DNA of 64,000 bases from Spiroplasma turonicum (GCF_001262715.1 NZ_CP012328.1:620001-684000), one strand, 5' to 3'. Counted from the first letter of the stretch, positions 1-11,942 are shown. Notes: generated by a model not told the origin, from the letters alone. A program made the numbers and translations.

Positions 1-1929
1 ATTATTATGAGAATTAACTTGTTGTACAAATGCTAGTGTTAAATGATTTAACCCTGAATTTGATTGTATTGAAGCAACATCATTTCCTTCATATAAACCA
101 GCGTCGATATATGGTGAGTAATAAGTTGAACCATTATTTTCTACTTGGTTTGTAATACTTCCACTTCTATTTGGATTTGCATCACTTCATTTAACATAAG
201 TGCTTTGGTTAGATTGTGAAGGAGTAGTTGGATTAACAACATTTCCATCATTTGCTGACGGTCCTTCTCCAGGTGTCCCTTGATCTTGACCACCAGGAAC
301 CCCTTCTCAACTTCCACCAGATGCACCTTGTTGTTTTTGTGCTTCATCGAGACTTTTATTATTTTTGATATCTGAATCATAATCCATAAAACCATTAAGT
401 TTTTTTAATGAATCGCCAGTCTTTTCTTTTGGTGCTTCTTTTAGTTTACCATTTAAGATCTGTGCATAAGTAAATTTTTCATAACCTTTTGCACTTCTTA
501 AATTTTGATCAATTGCATTTAAATCAGCATAATTTTCACCTTTAGAACCATTTGGTTTAAATTCAGATGGATAATCCCTTGTCAAATAGAACATTGACAT
601 TTGACCAATACCTAATTTAGAAGCAAAATTTCTTAATTCTAGTGCTTCATTAGCATCGAAGTCATAAACTGCTTTTTCAGCTCTTTTACCAATTCATGGT
701 GTTAATACCATTCTTTTATAAACTTCATCTTTTGATATAGTTCCACCATTTACATTCTTATGAACATTTTGTCAGAAAGTATTTACCTTTTGAGTAGCTT
801 CTTTCATTACATCTAACTCTCAATTTTCATTTTCTATTGAATTATTGTAATCTGAATATGTTAAGTATGGTAAAACTACGTTTAATCTAAAATTCATCCC
901 TAAATATTTTGTAAACATATATAATGGGAATTCTTCAGCATTTAGTAGTTTAATGTCTCCAGTTCATTGTGGATTTCCACTTCACCCTGAATAACCATCC
1001 TTTGTTGAAGCTACTAATGATAATCTAATATCAAATTCATTGTCTCTTTCTAATAAAACTTTTAATGCTCCTGCTAGTAATCTTTGTGAATCTGCATAAC
1101 TACCTGTGTTAGATAAATATGGTGCTGCAAAATAAAAGTCAAACTTTTTAGTTCCATATTTTGCTGATATTTCAGCAAGTTTATCTGCAAATTCTTCTTC
1201 ATTTAGACCATTTTTATAAGCTTCATGTCATAATGAGTTTGCAAATGGACCAAAAGAAATGGTAACTTTAGAAGTATCTAAACCTTCTTTTACTCATTTA
1301 TCTCAACGATCTTGGAATCATTTTGCAGATTGATTTGCAGTTTTATTAGGTGCTGCATCTCACATTGGTACTAATGACCCCTCATCACTTGCATTTTGCA
1401 TAAATCCAACTGTTATACCATCAGTATCCTTATTGAATAAAGATTCATCATTTCATAAAGAACCTAAATCATTATAACTATTATTAGTAGCTTTTGAAGA
1501 TGAGTCAAATTTAGCTTCATCTCTGTAAGCTGCACTTAATCCTTTATTTTTTAATAAGTATTCTTTACTATCTTCAACAATACCAATATCTGTATAAGGA
1601 TTAAATGAAGTACCTTCTTTTAACTTACTTGTCATTAAATCTTTGTTTGCTAAAGTTGATTTTGTTGATTCATTAACTGATGCATTACTTATAATTACAT
1701 CATTTGAACTTCTTAAAAGTTCTGAGTTGTTTTTTTCTGTTTTGCTATAATCTTTTGTTAATACGCTTGCCCAATTCATTTGTCTAGTTTGCATAAGCTT
1801 TCTAGTATCAACACTTTCCTCATTTTCACTTGGCTTAGTGCCTTTAGAAAATATAGAACATGAAGTGATTATAGTAGCTAGTGGAGTTGCAATCATAAAT
1901 CCACTTAACAATCCTAATAATTTTTTCAT
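1..1929 (-). CDS. GH18-like (chitinase-type) lipoprotein, C-terminus beyond window
   Basis: A lipoprotein signal peptide (MKKLL start, lipobox ITSC, Cys24) leads into a TIM-barrel-like region that can be followed through in-frame TGA (Trp) codons. The motif FNPYTDIGIV and, near the window edge, a second start of the same kind (YYSPYIDAGLYEGND) match the repeat starts of the two-domain chitinase at 9264-11942, so the protein has at least two GH18-like units joined by a Gly/Pro/Gln linker at about 240-310. The first unit lacks the GH18 DxxDxDxE signature: the equivalent strand reads FDFYFAAPYL, so this unit may bind sugar rather than cut it. The start is fixed by an AGGAGG site eight to ten bases upstream. 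The second unit and the stop lie outside the window, so its activity cannot be judged. It probably acts at the cell surface on chitin or a related glycan of an arthropod host (inference). Confidence 0.7.
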
Positions 1930-2112
1930 TGTTTATTTTTCCTCCTATAATAGGACTATATCAAATAAACATACCCCATTCAAACTAATTTAGCAGTTTA
2001 ATTTTAGAATTTATGAGTATATCTATTTTAACTTGTAAAAATGGGGCTTTATAGTGAGTAAAATATAAAAATATTTTATTAAATATAAAAATATTTTTAT
2101 ATTAATATATGT

Positions 2113-2141
2113 ATAAAAAAATGAGGTTTAATCCTCATTTT
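2113..2141 (-). terminator. Rho-independent terminator of the GNAT gene
   Basis: On the minus strand AAAATGAGG pairs with CCTCATTTT around a TTAA-containing loop, followed by a run of T. The TAA stop of the acetyltransferase lies in the stem. Confidence 0.75.
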
Positions 2142-2580
2142 CAATTAATAATTTCATATCAACATGTTCAATGTTTGTGTCCATATAAACATCACTAATT
2201 TTTTTAAAACCATTTTTTTCATAAAAATTTACTGCATAATTTTGTGCATGAATATATACTTCATGTAAACTAAGTTCTTTTTTTGAAAAATCTTTTAAAA
2301 AATCCATTAGTTTATTACCTATTTTTTTGCCTCTATATTTACCTAATACTGCTATTCTTCCTCAGTATCATTTATTATCATTACTATAAATTCTGGCACA
2401 ACAAACCGCTTCATTAAGCAAATATCCAACAACATGATATGCTTTATCATCAAAATCATCGATTTCTTCAGTTATATCAACATTTTGTTCATCGACAAAT
2501 ACCTTTTTTCTAACTAATAATGCATCAAAAAACAATTTATTATCTACATTAAATACAGCTCTAAAATTTATACCTTCCAT
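2128..2580 (-). CDS. GNAT family N-acetyltransferase
   Basis: A 150-residue protein read through one TGA (Trp). The N-terminal half (LLVRKKVFVDEQNV, then YLLNEAVCCARIY) and the acetyl-CoA loop region (RIAVLGKYRGKKIGNKLMDF, the R/Q-x-x-G-x-G/A type motif) followed by the C-terminal strand (NFYEKNGFKK) are the usual GNAT order, closest to ElaA-like members. It would transfer an acetyl group from acetyl-CoA to an amine; the substrate cannot be told. It is a single gene transcribed toward the chitinase-like lipoprotein. The stop codon lies inside the stem of its own terminator. Confidence 0.85.
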
Positions 2581-2716
2581 TTATTTTTCTCCATAAAATT
2601 ATTATATATTAATTTTATAAATCTACAAATTAAGTAATGATTCAAATAAAATAAACAACAAAAATAGATTTATATTTGTTTAAACTATTTTTTTAATTAT
2701 TTCATGTCAACCGAAA

Positions 2717-3123
2717 CTATTTCTCAAAGCACTTACTACTTTTTTCAACAAAGTTATTCATTTGTAAACTATTTTGTCTCATCATAACTGATAAACCAAT
2801 TATTGTTGTTGGTGTTCCTTGTTTTATAGCTTCTTCAAGTATCCATAAACCTTCACCATATATAATCATAACATAACTATAATTTTCTATTTTAAGTTCT
2901 TTTGAAAAAGCATTAATCATTAATTCAGCTAACAAGTTACTAATAACACTACCATGATTTCACAAAGTTGTTATTTAACTTAAATCAAAATCAGAGTTTT
3001 GCATATTTTGATAACCTACTGCAAATGGTTGCATCATACAATTTGTAAAATCATTAACATCACAAATATCAACAATAATATCTATATTATTATTTTTCAC
3101 TCATCTTTTTAATATTCTATACG
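2717..3123 (-). pseudogene. Relic of 6-phosphogluconate dehydrogenase (decarboxylating)
   Basis: Two short frames, split by a TAA at about 2978 and closed by a TAG at 2717, together read like the C-terminal helical domain of 6-phosphogluconate dehydrogenase: MMQPFAVGYQNMQNSDFDL, then LWNHGSVISN, then GEGLWILEEAIKQGTPTTII. In the family these correspond to the substrate-domain helix, the WxHGSVxRS segment and the GxGxWTxEEAxxxGxPxPxI segment. No NADP-binding Rossmann domain is recognisable upstream. The gene is clearly dead (internal stop, missing N-terminus). A frame just upstream (about 3010-3180) has no family I recognise. Confidence 0.55.
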
Positions 3124-3189
3124 CCATTACAATTAAACAAACTCCAACATCACATGCATCCATTAATTTTTTTATCTTTTTTGAATATA

Positions 3190-3604
3190 CCTTTATCATT
3201 AATTATTAAAAAATTTATGTTTTGCTTTAATATATAAATAATTATTATTAATAGCAAAGTTTTTAAAAATTATTAGTTTTAATATTGAGTTTTCTCAAAT
3301 TAAAATTTTAATCAATTCTTTAAAACAATTTAATTTTTACTCTTTAAAAAACTTTACAATATCAGACTTAATACAATGACATTATAATGAAAGATCTAAT
3401 AGATAACTTTTCTAATTTTTATATTTAATTAATTACAAAAATTGATAATAAAGTTTTTACATCATTTTTATTAGAAATAGATAAAACTAGTGTTTTTTTT
3501 AATTAAATTAGTTTTGCCCATAAAAATATTTACCTTTTTTTGCTATAATATAACTATAAATAAAAAGTATATACTTTAAATAATTATAAAAAGGTACACC
3601 GAAT
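3190..3604. other. Gene-free AT-rich stretch ending in a promoter
   Basis: No open frame with coding character on either strand. It separates the minus-strand relic from the plus-strand J-domain gene and holds that gene's promoter. Confidence 0.4.
3541..3556 (+). promoter_or_regulatory. Extended -10 promoter of the J-domain gene
   Basis: TGCTATAAT is a perfect TATAAT with the TG extension. No convincing -35 box lies at 17 bp; TTGCCC occurs about 24 bp upstream. The gene starts 55 bases downstream. Confidence 0.45.
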
Positions 3605-5101
3605 ATGACTGCATATAGAATAATAAGATGGCTAGTTTTTATAGTAATTTCAAGCATAGGTATTTTATCAATAATATTTTTAAATAATTATCATGGAACA
3701 ATTGAAAAAGTATTAAAAGGTATTCCACAATTATATAATTTTGATTTAAATACAAACTCAAAAAACTTTAATGTAAATGGAACTTTATTTTGAATAATAA
3801 TGGGTATTTTTTTAACAGGATTTTTTTATATTTTGTTTTTCTTATCTTTTATAATTGATGTTATAAAAGCAAATAAAAAACTAATGTCATTAAATTTTAT
3901 TAATTTAATTTTCATGTTAATTTTTGGAATTGTAATTGTATATTTAAATTATAAAGTTATGTTATTTTTTGGACAATTTATAGATAATCAAGACATTAAT
4001 GGAAATACTGAATATAACTATGATACTTACAATTTTATAACCTTATTAATTAATTGTTTTACTGGATTTTATGTTGTTTCAATGTTTTTATTCATAATAA
4101 ATATTTTACCATATAAAAAACAATTGAAATTTTGATTAGCAATAACATTTAGATGAAATACTGCAAGTGTAAATGTTAATAACATTGAAAATACAAATAA
4201 TAAAAACAATAAAATTAATAAAAAGTTAAGAATTAACAATTACATTAATAAAACTAATTTGGAAAAAGTTACAACAAACTTTAATAGACTTATTTGAAGT
4301 AATGAATTTAATAATGAAATAATACTTGACACAGAAGAAGTTGAAGCTCTAATTGATAAATATAAAACTTATAGTGATTTTAAAAGTTTAACGACTTTTA
4401 CATTTAGAAATAAATTTAGTATGAATATAGCTGATGAAAATTTTCAAATACAGTTATATCCTTCTTTTTTAAAAGAAATAGATAGATCATTCTATCATAT
4501 AAATTTAATTTCTAAATATTCTAGAAGAATATTTATGGCAGCATATTATAAATTTGCATATTATGTTGCATTTGCATTAGAACATAGTTTAAATATTGTT
4601 TATGCAAGAATAACAACTCAAATTTTAACTTTTGATAACTTGGACACTAAAATATTAAAATTAACTTCTGAAAACTTAAATAACTTTGTTCTTAAACTAT
4701 ATAATGTTGTAAGAAGTTTTGAAGCTTCTAACTTTAAAGATTATCAAAACTCATATACATATTTTGATATAGGTAAAGTTTTTTATAATGAATTAACAAA
4801 TCAAATAGCAAAAATTTTTGAGTACAGTTATAATGAAATCATAAGAATTCAAGATGAAATGTATACTGGTGAATATAATGATGATGTTTTAAAACATAAA
4901 AATGATAAAGTAAAAACTGCTTTTGATTATTTTGGTTTAGCTTATAACTCGACTTATGAAGAATTTAAATCAAGATATAGAGAAATTATTAAAAAAACAC
5001 ATCCTGATTCAGTAAGAATTAATTCAGAATCATTAATAAAACTTACTACAATGATAAATATAAATAAAGAGATATTAGAAGAATATTTTCAAACGATCTA
5101 A
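3605..5101 (+). CDS. Membrane-anchored J-domain (DnaJ-like) protein
   Basis: A 498-residue protein read through several TGA (Trp) codons. Residues 1-170 contain about four hydrophobic segments (for example LVFIVISSIGILSIIFL and FMLIFGIVIVYL). A soluble middle part follows, and the last 70 residues form a J domain: YFGLAYNSTYEEFKSRYREI then KKTHPD, with the HPD tripeptide that stimulates DnaK ATPase. A C-terminal J domain on a multi-span membrane protein is the reverse of classical DnaJ and suggests recruitment of Hsp70 to the membrane (inference); the middle domain has no family I recognise. The ATG at 3605 follows a weak AAAAGGTAC-type site. The gene converges on the GntR regulator gene with about 30 bp between stops. 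Confidence 0.75.
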
Positions 5102-5134
5102 TATTTTTTTTTATTTATAATATTCAATAAAACT

Positions 5135-5800
5135 TCATTTAAAATTCTTAAACTTATAATAACTTTCTCTATATTCCACTAAATCTTGTGTTAAAGTAAA
5201 CAACATTCCCTTATCTAGAATTAAATTATCTTCATTTACAAAAATGTTATTGTTCCAATCTTTAATATCTTCTTTTTTTAATGTGATTATTTGTTTTACA
5301 GAATAATTAATTTTATATTTTAAACAATTGTTAAAAAAATGCATTAAACCTTTTTTATTTATGAGGTCAATATCAATAATGGTTTTTAATAGATAATCAG
5401 AAATATAAGATATTTGATATATAAATAACTCATTATCAATAAATCTTTTAACAATTATTTTATGAACAAAGTTTTCATATAAAAAATTTGTTTTTATTTT
5501 TAAATCTTTAGTCAAAGATATTTTGCCAAGATATTTATATTTGCTTATTGCATTTGGAAATAATTCAGAAAAAGATAATAAAACATTTGTGCTTTCTTTG
5601 TAAGGTATATAACCTTTTCCTTGCAAAGAAGTAATTAGTTTATCTTCTTTTAATTTAAAATATGCTTTTCTTATAGGTTGTACAGAACATTTAAACTTTA
5701 CTTTTAAATTATTTTCTGATGGTAAGCATTCACCATCTTTAATTATATTATTATGAATTAATCCAATTAAATATTCATATATTGCTTGTCATTTTTTCAT
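5135..5800 (-). CDS. GntR family transcriptional regulator with UTRA-like domain
   Basis: A 221-residue protein. Residues 1-65 are a winged helix of GntR type: MKKWQAIYEYLIGLI, IIKDGECLPSENNLKVKF, SVQPIRKAYFKLK, GKGYIPYKE. The rest, with ligand-pocket-like segments (IDNELFIYQISYIS and the closing AFRESYYKF-like YRESYYKF), fits the UTRA effector-binding domain. It should bind an operator as a dimer and respond to a small metabolite, often a sugar phosphate in this family; the ligand is unknown. The start is the only ATG that keeps the full helix-turn-helix. The neighbouring lipoprotein lies upstream in the same direction; no operator was identified. Confidence 0.8.
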
Positions 5801-5864
5801 ATTCTTAACTCACTTATATATATTATAAAATAGTTAAAAAAAAATATTATTAATAAATAATATT

Positions 5865-6428
5865 TTAGTTTAATTTTATATCTTTATAGAATAAAGTTTC
5901 ATATTTATATGTTAGACTTTGGTTATTATTATCTTGATTTAATTGATAGTTAAACTTATAAACATATACTTTAAATGTTGATTCATTTTTTTTACCTAAA
6001 ATTGTACATATATATTTATCAATTGAACTATCCCCATTAATATTAGATTCATTAATATCTGTTAATTCCTTAAAAGTGTTTTTAAAAATTGAAAAGTCAT
6101 CAACAGTACCACCATCAAGACTTATATTTTCTTCAATATATAAATTTTCTTCTAATTTAACTGAATCAGTATTTAAATAATTTTCATCTAATTTAGTTTT
6201 ATCATCACTTAATTTAAATTCTAAATAAGTACCCTCGCCTTTATAACTAGAATATACTTTTGGGTTTTTTGTTAATAAATCATTTATTAAAGTAGAATTA
6301 CTTTTAGAATCATTATAATTCAATTCTGAGATTTTTAATGGGTTTCCACAAGCAATAACATTTGAAGCCAAAAAACCTGTTGATGATATTATTGAGATTG
6401 AACCTAAAAACGTTAAAATTTTTTTCAT
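5865..6428 (-). CDS. Small surface lipoprotein
   Basis: A 187-residue lipoprotein with signal peptide and lipobox NVIAC (Cys27), Asn/Ser/Asp rich. It is a distant paralogue of the lipoprotein at 18643-19227: both have the ASNVIACG/SSNVISCG cleavage region, ELNYNDSKSNS versus ELTYQDNKKDS right after the Cys, FKELTDI versus FKELTDL in the middle, a GKKNESTF/GKKNEQSF strand, and KDI near the C-terminus. No family is recognised; anchoring to the outer face of the membrane by lipid is the only supported role. It is a single gene between the exonuclease and the GntR gene. Confidence 0.75.
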   Translation of the reverse strand: MKKILTFLGSISIISSTGFLASNVIACGNPLKISELNYNDSKSNSTLINDLLTKNPKVYSSYKGEGTYLEFKLSDDKTKLDENYLNTDSVKLEENLYIEENISLDGGTVDDFSIFKNTFKELTDINESNINGDSSIDKYICTILGKKNESTFKVYVYKFNYQLNQDNNNQSLTYKYETLFYKDIKLN

Positions 6429-6500
6429 TTTATATCCCCTTTTCTATAATAAATATATTTTACATAAATTGATTTAAAATTTATAGTATTTTTAAGTATT

Positions 6501-7079
6501 TTATGATTGGCAATATTCATAGAAGCTTCTATATCTTTTTTTCTTATATGTTAAGGCATTTTCAAATTGTTCTTGTGTATCAAAACATTTTAGTAAAACT
6601 TCACAAGTTGCTTCAGAGTCTGCTAAAGCGTTATGGTGTAAAAATTTTATGCCTAATTCTTCTGCAAGTACTTTTAGACTATGTCTTGGAAACTTTCCAG
6701 GAAATCAACTTCTTATTACATCAACACTACATGCAAAATTAAAGTCAAATGGTTCTATATCATGAAGTTTTAATGCTTTTTTTAAAACCATCATATCAAA
6801 TTTAGCATTATGAGCAATAACAGTATACCCCTTAGTTAATATACTCTTAATTTCGGGTATTAGTTCAAAAAAATTGGGTTTACCTATTAAATCTTGATTT
6901 CTTATTTTATGTATTTTAGTAAATTTATAATCAATTGAAACTCCTTTTGGCAAACTAATTAATGTTTCATACCTATTAGTTATTTTTCCTTCCTCACAAG
7001 TTACAATACCAACCTGGCATGGTATTTGTAGCCAGTTTGCTGTTTCAAAGTCTATTACAATAAAACTAGGTTTATTCAT
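6501..7079 (-). CDS. DEDDh 3'-5' exonuclease (DnaQ-like)
   Basis: A 192-residue protein with the five acidic/His motifs of DnaQ-type exonucleases: FIVIDFETAN (first D and E), VIAHNAKFDMMVL (second D), and HHNALADSEATCEVLL (H and last D). Length fits a stand-alone exonuclease rather than the PolC domain. It would remove nucleotides from DNA or RNA 3' ends with two metal ions. Its ATG overlaps the stop of the upstream helicase-nuclease by 8 bases, so the two are translationally coupled and probably act on the same DNA ends. An in-frame TGA at 6705 is Trp. Confidence 0.85.
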
Positions 7080-9156
7080 AATTATTTAACTCCTTAAAAA
7101 ATTGTTCATCACTTTTTACTTTGTTTTGTGTGCATTTAAATTTTAATAAATCATATAAAACTTCTTCAAAATTTTTAAAATCCAAAGATAACTTAATAAT
7201 TTTTAGTTTATATATATCAAATAAATATATATTTTCTATTTCATGACCATTAATATATAACATATAAGCATACATTAATGTCTGAAAATACATCTCTTCA
7301 TCAATACTTTTAGTTAATTTAAACTCTCAGATTGTCTTATCAAGTTCACTGTATCCATCACATCTACCATTAATAGTTATACTATTAAAATTTAGTTCTT
7401 CACATAATTTTTTTATTACTATTGAATTAGTATTATTTAATCTAAGCGATTTTTCAAATTTTATTGAATTTGTTTTATCAATTTCCTTAATTAACATAAT
7501 GGTGTTGCTAAAAAAGTCGTCTTTAAGTCATTCGAAATTTGTATCTTTTAATTGTAAATATTTATAGTTTCTTCCTGATTGTGCAGTGTCAATTACACAA
7601 GTTAATTCTGTTAGTTCTTTCATACTCAATGATTTTTTTTCTAATATTTCATTAATTCTTTCAATTTCTCTATTCAAATGAAAATTTATATCTTCTTGTT
7701 TTTTAATTTCAATAATTATATTAATTCATTGGGTAATTTCTTCTAAAAAATTTCCTTTTAAATATAATTGAATATAAGTTATTAATGAACCATTTATTGC
7801 TGATACATCTTCTTTTATAATTTTATTTTTATAAGTAATGTTTACTGAAAATGGCGTGTTTGAAAAATCAACATTATTTTTATTTAAAAAAGGAATTTCT
7901 TCAATATGTAAAGACTTTATAAATTTATAAATGATATTTGAATCTGCATATTCAGTTAATGAAGTTACATCAAACATTTTATCATTATTTTTATTATTAT
8001 TCTTATTTTCACATTTTTTAAATAAAATATCAATATTTCCAATAATGTTACATGTGTATAATAGCTGTTTCTTATCTAAAAAACACAAAGGTGAGCTTCA
8101 AGATGAGTGTAAAAGTATAACTTTTTGTTTTGCTCTTGTTATCGCAACATAAAATTTATCACATGGATATTTGCAGTTTTCTTCTTTAGCATATGCTTTA
8201 AAGTAAAATTCATCAAAACCATAAACTATTACAAGGTCTTTTTCTCTTCCTTTTGTTGAATTAATTGTTGTTATTTCAATTTTATTTTTTTTAAAGCTTT
8301 TATCTTTTCTTCTAATATTTTCTCTTACATAAAGAGCATAGTTATCATTGATTATATTCATAATATTATTTAATGGATTAATATTTGATGATGTTTTTGT
8401 TGAATTAGATAGCAAAAAAGTATTTTCAATACCATATTTATCAATTTCATTAAGTATTTTTTTGGATAGTTTATTAATATTTGATGGATCATAAATTATA
8501 TAATCTACATCTATGTCACTTAAATTATTTGAATATATAAAATCATATTTATAGAAAGATTTATTTAAAAAATTACAAACTTTACTAGGAACTCTAAAAC
8601 TTGTAGATAACTTCAATCTTAATCAATTTTTATTATTTACATTAAACAAATCATCTGCTTTTTCTAAAAACCTGTAATCAGAGCCTTTAAATTGATACAA
8701 TGTTTGTTTACGATCTCCTAAAACACAAATTGAAATTTTATCGTTATTAATATCTTTAATAAGTTTCAATATAAATTTATAATATAATGTATTCATATCT
8801 TGTATTTCATCTAAAATAATTACATCTGGAATGTAATTATTAATTATTTTATTATTATCATTAATTACTTCAATTATAGATGTATCAGTTGTTCCATTTT
8901 TTTTACCATAATAATTAATTGTTAATGAATGATAATTCTCAATTTCAATATTATAAATATCTAATAATTTAACTTTGTTTCTTGTATCATCTTTTAGACC
9001 CTTATTATAAGTTATTAATAAAAAATTTTTATTTTTATATTTTTTAGCCATTTCTAAAGCTGTTGTAGTTTTCCCACTACCAGCAACTGCTTCAACAATA
9101 ATATTGTTTTCTATAATGTTATTAATAATAATTTTTTGCTCATTTGATAAATTCAC
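7072..9156 (-). CDS. UvrD/Rep-like SF1 helicase fused to a PD-(D/E)XK nuclease
   Basis: A 694-residue protein in one frame under code 4. Helicase motifs run in order: Walker A EAVAGSGKTTTALE (residues about 22-35), motif II ILDEIQDMN, motif III GDRKQTLYQF, motif V INSTKGREKDLVIVYG, motif VI YVAITRAKQK. After a linker the C-terminus (about 590-640) has a RecB/Cas4-like nuclease core: GRCDGYSE, then IWEFKL (the E-x-K) and YFQTLMYAYML (the Q-x-x-x-Y-like helix). This joins a DNA motor to a nuclease, as AddAB and RecB do, in a lineage where RecBCD is normally absent. The start is GTG, set by a TAGGAG site. The exonuclease gene follows with an 8-base overlap. Repair or defence are both possible. 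Confidence 0.85.
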
Positions 9157-9234
9157 TAAAATACTCCTAATTTATAATTATGTTTTTATATTATACTTAA
9201 AAAAAATATATATTGTAATATAAATTATACGAAT

Positions 9235-9263
9235 TAAAAAAATAGTGAATATCACTATTTTTT
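9235..9263 (-). terminator. Terminator of the chitinase gene
   Basis: A perfect palindrome (AAAAAATAGTGA, loop ATA, TCACTATTTTTT) directly behind the chitinase stop; it ends in T on both strands and could work both ways. Confidence 0.8.
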
Positions 9264-11942
9264 TTATAATGAAGTGTTAGGTTTTTTAACTTGATTGTCT
9301 CAATTTCCTATAAATACTTTTGTAAAATCACAATCATTTAAATAGGTCAAACCGTGTGAAGTAACAGATTTAGCATCATTATTATTATCTCTACGTTTAT
9401 CATCATTTAATGATCACATAGAAGTATATGCTAAATTATTCTTTTGAGATCAATTATATAATTCTTTTGCATCTTCTAAAGTAAATATACCAGCTGCAGT
9501 ATCATTAATACCAATCATTGGTGTTGCACCAATTAAGTAATATAGATTATTGTAATCAACGCTATAATTATAAATATTTTGAATTGAAGTTGATAATCTT
9601 TTTGATGTGTTATTAATTGCTTCAATTGATAAATCAAAATTTGTTTTACCATCTTTAATGGCTTTTCTATAAATTGGATTTCCATAATCCATTAACATTA
9701 GATTAATAACAGGTAGATTAGAGTAACTTATATTTAAATTTTTATATTCTTGAATAAATAAATCCATAACAGCTGCACCGCTACTTGTTAATCCAGAAGG
9801 TAAAACTGGTAAAGTTAATGAAAAGTTTCAAGATGAGTCTTCCTTCTTCATTTTTGCAACTGTTTTTGCTAATAAAATATTCGCATTTTTATCGTCAATT
9901 GATTTACCTTCAATATCAAAATCAATATTTTTAGGCATTTTTAATGACTTACCACTATTCTTTGAAGCGAGGTTTGTTCATTCTTGATTAAAATTAATAA
10001 AAGCATTTTTAAGTGGTTCAATAGAATTATTGATATTATAATTATTTAATCTTAAAGCAACATTTCATGGATTTTTTTCAATGTTTTCACCTGTATTAAA
10101 TCCACCATAAGACATTTTTATATTTTCAAATGAATTATTACTAATTAAATAAGATAAAGTTTCTTTATAAAATTTATCATTAGATCATCAATCATAACTA
10201 TCACCTCTTTTTTGACCAGCAAAAGTCAAATCAAGTTTATCAGTTGTTGATTGTGCTTGAGTAATAAATGCAAGTGTTAAATTGTTTAATTTTTTAACTC
10301 CATCACCTGGGTCACTTGTTGTTTTTTTGTAAACATCTTCTAGTTTGTTACCTGAATAAAGACCTGTATCAAAATATGGTGAAAAATATGTTTTTTCATT
10401 AGGACTATATTTTTCAGTAATATTTGTTTTTCTATTTGGGTTTGCTTTTTCTCAACTAGAATAACTAGTAGGTTCTGGTGTTATTGGATCTCCATAATCG
10501 CCATCATCACCACCATAATTAGGTTCATTTGGTGTTATATCTTCTGGTGCTTCATCTTTTGGGTTTAATATATCACTAGTTCAGTTACCTATAAAAACTC
10601 TTGTAAAATCATATTCATTTAAGTAATTAAGTCCATGACTTGTGACTGTTTTAATTGATTTTTTACCATTAATTATTCCTCTATCACAATTTTGTGATCA
10701 CATTCCAATATATGCAATGTTTTTATCCATAGAATAATTATATAAATCTTTTGCATCTTCTAAAGTAAATATACCAGCCTTTGTATCATTAATACCAATC
10801 ATCGGAGTTGCACCAATTAAACCATATAATTCATCATCAATAGGATTTATTTCATAAAGATTTTTAATTGTTTTAGATAATTGAGCAATAGTATTTTCTA
10901 TTGCACTTTTTGCTAAATCAAAATTTGTTTTTCTATCTTTAATTGCTTGATTATAAATGTCATTTCCATAATCCATTAACATTAAATTTATTATTGGCAT
11001 GTTCTTATAATCAATACCTGCATTTTTAAATTCTGTCGCAAAAACTAATAATACACCAATTCCCTCTGAACTTAGTCCTGAAGGTAAAACTGGTAAAGTT
11101 ACTGAAAAGTTCCAAGTTGAATCTTCTTTTTTCATTTTAGCTAGTGTTTTTGCTAAAACTTTTAATGCTGATTTGTCATTTTGAGAATTTCCTTCAATAT
11201 CAAAATCTATATTTTTAGGTGTTTCCAAATCAGTAGCAGCTTCTTTAACATATTTTTTTGCATCATTTAATAACTCTTCATTAAAATTTTTAAAAGATTC
11301 ACTTAAAATATTTACTGCATTTTCTTCATTATTTTTACTTAGTTTAAGAGCTACATTTCAAGGACTTTTTTCTTGGGTTTGATCTACACCAACATTATAA
11401 CCACCATAAGATATTTTTAAATTTTTAAAATCATTTTTAGAGATAGAAAATGGTGCCAAATCTTTTGGCCCTAATTGAAGTTTTTTTCATTCATCATATG
11501 ACGAATCCTTTTTTAATCCTGCAAAACTAATTTCTAATTTATCACTAACACCATTAACTTGTTGAGCAAAAGCTAATGTATATTGACTTAAAACAGCATT
11601 ATTATTATTTGTATCTTTAGTTGAATTAATAATATCTGAAAAATCATTTCCAGATCATAATCCAGCATCTAAATATGGAGAAAAATATGTTTTATTGTTA
11701 TATTTATTTTTAGTATTTATTTTTGTAGTTCTATTTGGATTTGCGTCTTTTCATTTAACATAATAATTTGAACTTGAAGTATCATTTGTATCAGGTATTT
11801 CAGGAGTTGTTGGATTTTCTGGGTTACCAGGATTTTCATTACCTTTATAACTATTTGAAATATATGTATTACATGAAACAGTAAAAATAGTTAAACTTAA
11901 AGATAGTCCAAATGAAAATAGTCATTTATATAATTTATTCAT
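9264..11942 (-). CDS. Two-domain GH18 chitinase lipoprotein
   Basis: An 892-residue lipoprotein (lipobox TVSC, Cys24) with two tandem GH18 barrels. Each begins with FSPYLDAGL or FSPYFDTGL, has a beta strand LTLAF, a KISYGG-like KMSYGG/KISYGG strand, and the catalytic strand NIDFDIEG (domain 1: Asp246, Asp248, Glu250; domain 2: about residue 675), followed by WNFSVTLPVLPSGL and INLMLMDYG. The Glu of DxDxE is the acid of family 18. An acidic Gly/Pro/Glu linker near residue 480 joins the domains. It would cleave chitin beta-1,4 bonds at the cell surface. The AAAGGA site sets the start. Sequence of the two domains is similar enough to indicate internal duplication. It is a single gene with its own terminator. 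Confidence 0.88.

Noticed and set aside
141-395. Minus-strand frame of 84 residues
   Set aside because: Overlaps the chitinase-like lipoprotein in another frame; low-complexity linker produces the open frame.
1975-2046. CCCCATT / AATGGGG inverted pair upstream of the first lipoprotein
   Set aside because: Arms of seven bases with a loop near 58 bases; too weak to call a structure.
8098-9156. Separate genes for the pieces of the UvrD-like protein and of the SF1 helicase at 42959-46426
   Set aside because: The breaks are TGA codons in one continuous frame with motifs in order, so under code 4 each is a single gene.
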